A stretch of DNA of 64,000 nucleotides from Candidatus Borrarchaeum yapensis. Its GTDB lineage: Archaea > Asgardarchaeota > Sifarchaeia > Borrarchaeales > Borrarchaeaceae. Shown one piece after another: positions 57,139-64,000 of the stretch. The stretch spans positions 1-64,000 of the forward strand of contig JAEOSF010000009.1 of NCBI GenBank assembly GCA_016840515.1. The letters run 5' to 3'. The translations under genes were made by a program, and so were the position numbers. Below the pieces are notes generated by a model. That model searched no databases. It was not told the DNA's origin and saw only the letters and a list, made by a program, of their open reading frames with translations. Positions within the stretch are counted from its first letter, which is position 1. Each line of letters opens with the position of its first letter.

Positions 57139-57840
57139 ATGTTTATTAGAGGGCTTAATTTGGTTGTTTTCTTAACATCTGACGCTTTTGTCAGTTTAAT
57201 CATTTCATGCATCGAGGTATATCGAAAAGAGGCCGCAGGAATATTAATGGGAGATTATGTTTTCAACAGTGACACGTACTACATAAAGGGCGTTATTCCC
57301 CTTCAATCAGCTAATAGGAAATTTAGCGAAGTTGAATATCATTTAGCGCGAACCCAAAGAATGCGTGAAAATTTGGAATTATGCCTTTCTGATTTTATCG
57401 GTTACTTTCATTCACATCCTCAGTATTTTAACATGGAAATCACTTCAGAATTGAGTCAGGCGGACAAAGAGTCTATGGAAGAGGGTGATTTTGAGATCAT
57501 TGTTTCCATTAAAGATTTGAAGCGTTATTCGCCCTGGATTTTTAAAAAAAAGACAATGGAATTGTCAGGGTGTGTTGGAAGCTATACACTAAATATAAGT
57601 GCTTATTCTCGTGATAGCGAAGAATATTCCATTCATACGATAGTTTGTCCCTTCACGGACATCCTTAACCTGTTTAGAAAGCACAATATAAAAATAAATA
57701 CGTGGAATTCAATCAACAAGAACACACAACGAAAACTCAGGCGGCTAATATCAGCATATGATGATGCAGTAATAAAAAATCATAACGGTAAGTCGATATT
57801 GCACGAAATTTCTAAAAGTTTAACAAGATACAAGCAATGA
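57139..57840 (+). CDS. JAB1/MPN (JAMM)-like metalloprotease
   Basis: KEAAGILMG glutamate, YFHSHP, then SQAD: JAMM E..HxHP..SxxD with a longer HxHP-S spacing. Confidence 0.7.
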   Translation: MFIRGLNLVVFLTSDAFVSLIISCIEVYRKEAAGILMGDYVFNSDTYYIKGVIPLQSANRKFSEVEYHLARTQRMRENLELCLSDFIGYFHSHPQYFNMEITSELSQADKESMEEGDFEIIVSIKDLKRYSPWIFKKKTMELSGCVGSYTLNISAYSRDSEEYSIHTIVCPFTDILNLFRKHNIKINTWNSINKNTQRKLRRLISAYDDAVIKNHNGKSILHEISKSLTRYKQ

Positions 57841-57878
57841 TCTTTTGAAAGAAAATCTTCTTTAGACCTGCGAGAAGG

Positions 57879-59147
57879 TCAAAACTTTATTTTAATTATG
57901 ATCGCAGTACCAATACCAACGATAAATGCTGCGATATAGAACGCTAGAAAAAAACCAACATAAAAGGCAAGAAAACCTCCTAACAAAGAGCCGATAGTTG
58001 TTGCTAGACTGATGGTTGCATTATACATGCCAAATGCGTTCCCCTGTCGTTCGGGAGGTGCAATATTAGTAAGGAGCGCAGATCCGGAAACCGCAATTAT
58101 ACCCCATGTTATGCCTGCGATTAAAAACAATAACGTTACGAAAAATATAGCCCATTGTGGAAAAAGCAATACAAAAATAGCAAAGAATGAAAATATGAAT
58201 ATCCTTAAGGAAATGGCTGTTGTAAATATTTTCTTGCGTCCAAGGGTTTCCGCCAATTTTCCGGTAATAGCATGTGTGACTGTGGACATAATGGAATTTA
58301 ATACATAAATGAAAAATATTAAGCTGTCATTAATACCCAACGTTTTTAAATATAAAGGAAATGGCAAAAAAGCGACAAAAAATGCGGTAAACAGTATGAA
58401 TGTTGCAATATAATAGAGAGGAAGGATATTAGTTAATTCGTATTTGAGGCGTCTCCAAAATTTATGTTGAAAAAAACGTGGCAGTTGAAAAAGGAGTGTT
58501 GGAGCAAAGGCAAGTTTTTCACGTATACCAGGGCGTGGTATTAGAAATGCAAGCATATGGCGCTCAAATGTAATCGGAGGTTCTTCAAGAAGAAAAACTG
58601 CAAGGATACTGCTTATCCCACAAAATAGAGCACATAATACGAAAAGATAGAGAAGTTCTAACCTTATGAGAAAGATACTTGCAATAAATAGTCCTGCAGT
58701 CCATCCTACTCCGCTAACAAAGTTAAATAAGCCTATCTTTTTTTCCCATAAGGGTTTTGGTGCCAGTTCAATAACAAGCATACTCGATGCAGGGATACAT
58801 GATGTGGAAAGCAATCCCAACAAGATATTCATCAATATCAGTGCGCCTACAGTAGATGCGAGAGCGGTCATACCGAAAAATATGGTTGCTGTGAGAAAAC
58901 CAAAGAAGATGAAAATACTCCGTCTTGCAGACCTATCGGATAGTTTTCCCCAGAGGATAAGTCCAGGAATTGATGCTAAATTGAATGCCGCCACTACCAG
59001 TCCAACATCTGCAAGAGATCCTCCAATAAAGACCACATATAGGGGAAACAGTACATTCGCAATCCCGAAGGCTCCTTTATATGGAACAAACGAAAGAGTC
59101 CACAGACTCTTCTTTCCTTTTTTATGTAACCATTGAGGAGGTTGCAT
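57879..59147 (-). CDS. MFS transporter
   Basis: About 12 TM; GLILWGKLSDRSARRSIFIFFG and GKLAETLGRKKIF motifs. Confidence 0.92.
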   Translation of the reverse strand: MQPPQWLHKKGKKSLWTLSFVPYKGAFGIANVLFPLYVVFIGGSLADVGLVVAAFNLASIPGLILWGKLSDRSARRSIFIFFGFLTATIFFGMTALASTVGALILMNILLGLLSTSCIPASSMLVIELAPKPLWEKKIGLFNFVSGVGWTAGLFIASIFLIRLELLYLFVLCALFCGISSILAVFLLEEPPITFERHMLAFLIPRPGIREKLAFAPTLLFQLPRFFQHKFWRRLKYELTNILPLYYIATFILFTAFFVAFLPFPLYLKTLGINDSLIFFIYVLNSIMSTVTHAITGKLAETLGRKKIFTTAISLRIFIFSFFAIFVLLFPQWAIFFVTLLFLIAGITWGIIAVSGSALLTNIAPPERQGNAFGMYNATISLATTIGSLLGGFLAFYVGFFLAFYIAAFIVGIGTAIIIKIKF

Positions 59148-59502
59148 CGAACCAGTTTCTCCAGTATATTTATCGAGATCTATGAGTCAACGTCAGCGAT
59201 TCGCTTGGATATCAGTACATTTTTTAAATTTAACGTTACAAGTAACAAGAAGGAAGGATTCCTAAATATTATAGAAATCCATAATTCGCAAAGACAAATA
59301 GTAACTTGGACTGTCTATGGAATGGTTTTTTAAACTACAAACCGAAATTTGTAAACTTCCCATTGTTATGATCCAAGTTTTCAAATATTCAGTCTTGCAT
59401 TTTAATTTACATGGCTCATAAAAAAAATGAATGAAAAAAATGATAAAGAAGAGGCGAACATTATTATTGTCTTTTGGGCCTGCTACGAAGGGTGATTGGC
59501 GA

Positions 59503-60603
59503 ATGACAACGAATTTCGTGAAGGTTAAAGGAGATACATATTACATAAAAAACGGTACACTAGACCTTCGCAAGAAAGGAATTATTGATTTAAAAAATAT
59601 CAAAGGACTAGAGAACCTCACTAATCTCCAAGAATTGGATCTTAGTAATAATAAAATAAAAGAAATTAAAGGATTAGAACACCTTATTCACCTAAAGAAG
59701 CTAGACCTGAGTAATAACGATCTAGAAGAGATCAAGAATTTAGAATCTCTTACTAATCTCCAGAAATTAAACCTTAGTGGTAACAATATAGTAGAAATCA
59801 AAGGATTACGGCATCTCATTAATCTCCAAGAACTAAACCTCAGTAATAATCAGATGAAAGAGATAAAAGGATTAGCACGCCTTATTAATCTTCAAAAACT
59901 ACACCTTAGCGAAAACAGTATAGAGGAAATTAGAGGATTAGAGCAACTCATTAATCTTCAAGAACTAGATCTTGGGGGTAACAATATAAAAGAAATTAAA
60001 GAATTAGATGCTCTAACCAGCCTCCAAATTCTAAATCTTCGTTGGAACTATATAAACGAAATTAAGGGCTTGGAGAACATCACTAACCTCCAAAAACTCT
60101 ACCTGAATCATAATTTTATCGAAGAGATCAAAGGATTAGAAACCTTTATCAATCTCCAAGAACTAAACCTCAGAAGCAATTATATAAATGAGATTAAGGG
60201 CTTAGAGAACCTCAATACACTACAAAAACTATTTCTTGGTAATGATATAGAAGATATCGTAGGGATGGGAAGTCTTGCTGATCTGGAAAAACTAGATCCT
60301 CGAAATACGATAGACGAGATTAAAGGATTAGAACATCTTACCAATCTTATAGAATTGTCCCTTCGTGCTAATGAGATTAAAGAGATACAAGGGTTAGAGA
60401 AACTCATCAACCTCCAAAAACTAGACCTTAGATTCAATCAGATAAAAGAGATAAAGGGATTGGAGCATTTCTCTATGTTACAGGAAGTAAAAATTAGATT
60501 TAATCCAATAAAACACAGTGAAAGCCATTTAGTAGGGAGACCTGGGCAGGAACTTGTAAGATACTGTCGAAAAAAGGTTGAAAAACTAATAAGAAGTGGT
60601 TGA
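59503..60603 (+). CDS. SDS22-like LRR protein, single module
   Basis: Same caps (FVKVKGDTYYIKNGTLDLRKKGI; NPIKHSESHLVGRPGQELVRYC) and LRRs as the 151-2541 protein; start MTTNFVKVKG preferred over 59431. Confidence 0.92.
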   Translation: MTTNFVKVKGDTYYIKNGTLDLRKKGIIDLKNIKGLENLTNLQELDLSNNKIKEIKGLEHLIHLKKLDLSNNDLEEIKNLESLTNLQKLNLSGNNIVEIKGLRHLINLQELNLSNNQMKEIKGLARLINLQKLHLSENSIEEIRGLEQLINLQELDLGGNNIKEIKELDALTSLQILNLRWNYINEIKGLENITNLQKLYLNHNFIEEIKGLETFINLQELNLRSNYINEIKGLENLNTLQKLFLGNDIEDIVGMGSLADLEKLDPRNTIDEIKGLEHLTNLIELSLRANEIKEIQGLEKLINLQKLDLRFNQIKEIKGLEHFSMLQEVKIRFNPIKHSESHLVGRPGQELVRYCRKKVEKLIRSG

Positions 60604-60873
60604 AAAACGCATGAGTCCTTTTTTGTTTTTTCTTGATATACTCGAAAAACTATTAAATACTGTAGTTGATGGAACTAATTCTAATATACTTATCAGAAGT
60701 CTTATATGAAATCGGCAGATATGATGAAACGGGATTTTTCAACAATCTTTTCAATTGTTACACGGTTTTTAATGTACAAGGATCGACTTTATAAAGGTGA
60801 GCGTACTATATAGGATATATCCGCCCAGCTCTTTACTATAAAATTTGTCAAATGCCTTAGGAGCAGTGAATTC

Positions 60874-62154
60874 ATGGTATCAAATGAGCAAATTATCGCA
60901 TTAGGAATTTTTATATTCGTCTTTGCCCTTATAGTCTCTGGCATTAAAGAAAAAACTATTGCTGGCGTTTTTGGACTTGTTTTGTTAGGTGCTTTTAGAA
61001 TTCTCGCTGTTGAAGAGATGATCGCATATGTAGACTGGGAAGCAATTATGTTGCTCTTTGGGCTGATGGTAATAGTGGGTGCATTTAGGGAGGCGGGTGT
61101 TTTTGCATATCTCACAGCCTACATAATCAATTTTACTAAATGTGATCCAAAAAGGATGCATTATATGTTCATTGGCTTGACGGCATTGCTAGCTTCTTTT
61201 TTAGATAGCGTTACGGTAGCGTTGTTTATGGTCACCGTAACGATTATGATTTGCGAGGTGATCGAAGTTAACCCAAAACCGTACATCGTTTCAGAGATTT
61301 TGGCAGCAAATGTAGGCGGAACGGCGACTGCAATAGGTAATCCTCCCAGTATAATGATTGCATCCGCTGCGGGCTTAACATTTGTTGAGTTTGCTGTAAA
61401 TATGGCTCCGATAACCATAGCGTGTCTTGTACTTCTTACGCTATTCTTAAGATGGTACTATAAAGATTCCCTAGAGAAAGCTAAAGTTGCGATGGAAAGC
61501 TGTCCTGTAGCCCCTAGAGCACTTGTCACAGATGAAAATCTCTTCAGATTATGTATTATTGTTTTTCTGGTTTTCGTTGGATTAATGATTAGTCATAGTT
61601 TTATTCATATAAGTCCTGCGATCATTGCATTAGGTTGTTCTGGTGTTCTTTTATTCGTAGGAGGAAAAAAGATGACAAAAATATTACATAAAGTTGAATG
61701 GTCGACTTTACTTTTCTTTGGTTCATTATTTATTGTTGTAGGAGGACTTGATAAAGTTGGAATCCTATATATAGTTGCTGAAGGTATAGCAGGTCTTGTT
61801 GGTCAAAATATGGTAGCAGGAATATTTTTGATTGCATGGACCTCTGCATTAGGCTCTGCTGTAGTAGATAATATACCTCTGGTTGCTACACTTCTTCCAA
61901 TTGTATTTAATATTTCTCAAATCACAGGCCTTGAACAAAAGCCTTTATTGTGGGCTATGGCTCTAGGCGCATGCATGGGTGGTAATTCAACAATTCTTGC
62001 ATCATCAGCAGGAATTGTAGCTCAGGCTGCTACTGAGAAAACTAAGTATCCAATTAAATTTTACGAGTTTCTAAAGGTTGGTCTACTATCGGTGTTTTTA
62101 ACAGTTGGTGTAGGAAGTATTTATCTAGCTATCCGATTCGGAGTTTTTGGTTGA
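60874..62154 (+). CDS. ArsB/NhaD/CitT-superfamily ion transporter
   Basis: IT superfamily pattern (WEAIMLLFGLMVIVGAFREAGVF; NVGGTATAIGNPPSIMIAS; SALGSAVVDNIPLVATLLP). Confidence 0.9.
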   Translation: MVSNEQIIALGIFIFVFALIVSGIKEKTIAGVFGLVLLGAFRILAVEEMIAYVDWEAIMLLFGLMVIVGAFREAGVFAYLTAYIINFTKCDPKRMHYMFIGLTALLASFLDSVTVALFMVTVTIMICEVIEVNPKPYIVSEILAANVGGTATAIGNPPSIMIASAAGLTFVEFAVNMAPITIACLVLLTLFLRWYYKDSLEKAKVAMESCPVAPRALVTDENLFRLCIIVFLVFVGLMISHSFIHISPAIIALGCSGVLLFVGGKKMTKILHKVEWSTLLFFGSLFIVVGGLDKVGILYIVAEGIAGLVGQNMVAGIFLIAWTSALGSAVVDNIPLVATLLPIVFNISQITGLEQKPLLWAMALGACMGGNSTILASSAGIVAQAATEKTKYPIKFYEFLKVGLLSVFLTVGVGSIYLAIRFGVFG

Positions 62155-62205
62155 GATAAAAGCCCATAACTGCTCATGATCTATTTTATAGACATAATTT
62201 GGATT

Positions 62206-63492
62206 TTAAAATCTAAAGAGTGAAATAAATACAAGAAAGATGAGTAAAATTGAGGCTAGAATAACTGTATCTATTATCACGCACTTAAATAAATTGCGTC
62301 CTCCTCCTCCTAGTTTTACATACACTAGTTTGTTCATCACAGCAGAAACTACTGCAGCTAGAATTGTTATCACTGCGATATAGTCAGATATTTTGCCTTG
62401 CGCAAACAAAATAGAAACTGAAAAAATTACGGCACCGGATCCTGCAAACCCACCAATTATACCTGCAATGACTAAACCAGTCTCTCCAAACGTTTGTTGA
62501 AGTATTAGTGTAAGAAATGTAATTCCAACAAATAAGGCAGTAAATTGCAGTGCTGATTTAAAGGAAAAAGGAGACTCTACTTTAGGGGGTATCAAACTCA
62601 TCTCTTTTCGGGGATATCCTCTTACAATACCAGCTAGAAATGCTAGCGCAAGTGGAACAGCAGTATATGCTAATAAAATCGGTGCTAAAATTGCGGCAAT
62701 TAATAAATTTCGTAAGATCATTGTAGCATTTGTAATTACAATCGCTTTCGAGAATAATTTTCCTTGCTCCTTCTTTTCTCCTGATTTACGTGCAATATTT
62801 GTAATACTTGAGACTGTTGCTTCACTATTAGCAACGCCACCAAAACTAGCGAATAGAAACAAGCCTTTTGTTCCAAACTTGTTGAGAGCAATATAGTTCA
62901 GAAATCGAAGGCTCAATAATAGAATTAAAAGATAATATAGCAGACGCAGATTTATAGTGTTAAAAAAGGGCTCAGTTACATTGGGAATTAAAGGAAATAA
63001 TAGCAGGAACAAGACACCTAACTCAAGTGCGGCTATTAATTCTTCATAGGACAATTCTTTTACAATATCGCGTAATTCTTCCTTTACACTCAAAATAAGC
63101 GTTACAAATAGAGCAACGCTAACCGGGAGTAAAATAAAACCATAACCAACCAAAATCCCCATTAGAAATGCAAGTCCAAAGGAAATAGACGTTGTAACGC
63201 CAGGATCTTTTGTTTGAGTTATTTTATACCATGTATGCCCACCAATAAGAATTATCGCAAAAATTGAGCTAACAGCCAAAATAATTAAAGCTATCTGTGG
63301 AATTAATTCAGCAGCAATAGAGGTAAACGTTCCAAGAAGACTCAACAACCCGAAACTTCGAATACCTAGTATTTTGAAATTTCCTTCCTCTCTCGCCGCC
63401 TTTTGTCTCTCAACTCCTATGATAGCTCCTGCACTAAAGCCGATTAATATTCTGATGGCTATTTCTGCTGAAAGAGATGGTGCTATCTGCAT
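62206..63492 (-). CDS. MgtC/SapB-DUF4010 family membrane protein
   Basis: IRILIGFSAGAIIGVERQKAAREEGNFKILGIRSFGLLSLLG and polytopic C-terminal half. Confidence 0.88.
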   Translation of the reverse strand: MQIAPSLSAEIAIRILIGFSAGAIIGVERQKAAREEGNFKILGIRSFGLLSLLGTFTSIAAELIPQIALIILAVSSIFAIILIGGHTWYKITQTKDPGVTTSISFGLAFLMGILVGYGFILLPVSVALFVTLILSVKEELRDIVKELSYEELIAALELGVLFLLLFPLIPNVTEPFFNTINLRLLYYLLILLLSLRFLNYIALNKFGTKGLFLFASFGGVANSEATVSSITNIARKSGEKKEQGKLFSKAIVITNATMILRNLLIAAILAPILLAYTAVPLALAFLAGIVRGYPRKEMSLIPPKVESPFSFKSALQFTALFVGITFLTLILQQTFGETGLVIAGIIGGFAGSGAVIFSVSILFAQGKISDYIAVITILAAVVSAVMNKLVYVKLGGGGRNLFKCVIIDTVILASILLIFLVFISLFRF

Positions 63493-64000
63493 AATATTCC
63501 ATCCTAATAATGAGATGAAATATTTTTTCGTTGTTCTTTATATTTTTTTTTAGATATCAATAAAATTAGAAGATAAAACTATAAAGATGATGACGCAAAC
63601 TTATTAGATGGCTAAGCAAATCAACTCCTTTATTGAACAATAAAACACGATTATATAACTTTAGAATTTACAAAAATTTCACTGTGAAAATAAGTGAGAC
63701 CAACATAGTGTGCCAATTTTTTTAAGTGAAAATATTCTCCTATATGGCTTTAAGAAAAGTAATATCACATTAATTAAAAGTATTGAAGCCACAAAACTAA
63801 TTCAAATTCTTAATATGAATTTATTTGTTAAAATTTTTGATAAAAAGGTCTACCATATTCTATATTTCCGCCAACAAGATGGAATATAGTCTGCTATGTC
63901 TATTTTTTGCGAAATTTCTAAAGAGGATAACTTCTTTTGGTTCTGAATTGTAATGACTGTATTGTCACTCACTGTCATCATCATCATGAATTCTTATTGA

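Noticed and set aside
59133-59333. 66-aa ORF between the MFS and LRR genes
   Set aside because: No RBS or family pattern; overlaps the MFS start region.
1-64000. CRISPR arrays, tRNA and rRNA genes
   Set aside because: No regularly spaced identical repeats with unique spacers and no convincing tRNA cloverleaf or rRNA-like segment seen by eye; the LRR repeats are coding. A tRNAscan/Infernal run is needed to exclude them fully.

Overview
The window is AT-rich archaeal DNA. It carries CODH/ACS subunits, TrmB and Lrp regulators, deoxyhypusine synthase, pyruvoyl arginine decarboxylase and a DUF99 protein. Roadblock/LC7, longin-like, JAMM-like and SDS22-type leucine-rich-repeat (LRR) proteins suggest, but do not prove, an Asgard-type archaeon. 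Recognisable blocks are: an ABC exporter; an Lrp regulator and ferredoxin; two DGC-type proteins followed by cdhA-cdhB; tandem UspA and two APC permeases; a homocitrate/isopropylmalate synthase with a divergent homoaconitase/IPM-isomerase pair; a GT2/membrane/PHP block; a roadblock/7TM/longin/helical-protein block; hisS, an MBL-fold protein and KaiC-like/DUF99 genes; a helicase; an arginine-decarboxylase/methyltransferase/DHS/agmatinase operon; and a PLP-enzyme/PP-loop/ATP-grasp/GNAT cluster. The most novel-looking items are: (1) unannotated microprotein genes at about 40.17-40.90 kb and 50.98 kb, namely a 30-aa polylysine protein beside Trp/Asp/Glu-rich acidic proteins, some with clear Shine-Dalgarno sites; (2) two GC-rich noncoding islands (about 11.53-12.01 kb and 42.12-42.49 kb) that resemble tnpB-less IS200/IS605 elements carrying omegaRNA-like scaffolds; (3) the PLP/PP-loop/D-Ala-D-Ala-ligase-like/GNAT cluster at 51.6-55.8 kb; (4) a two-domain Cas2/ChrB-like protein next to one of the islands; (5) modular SDS22-like LRR proteins near both ends of the window; and (6) a tandem perfect-palindrome operator at a PadR-like gene. 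All assignments come from reading the sequence only; no database search was run.
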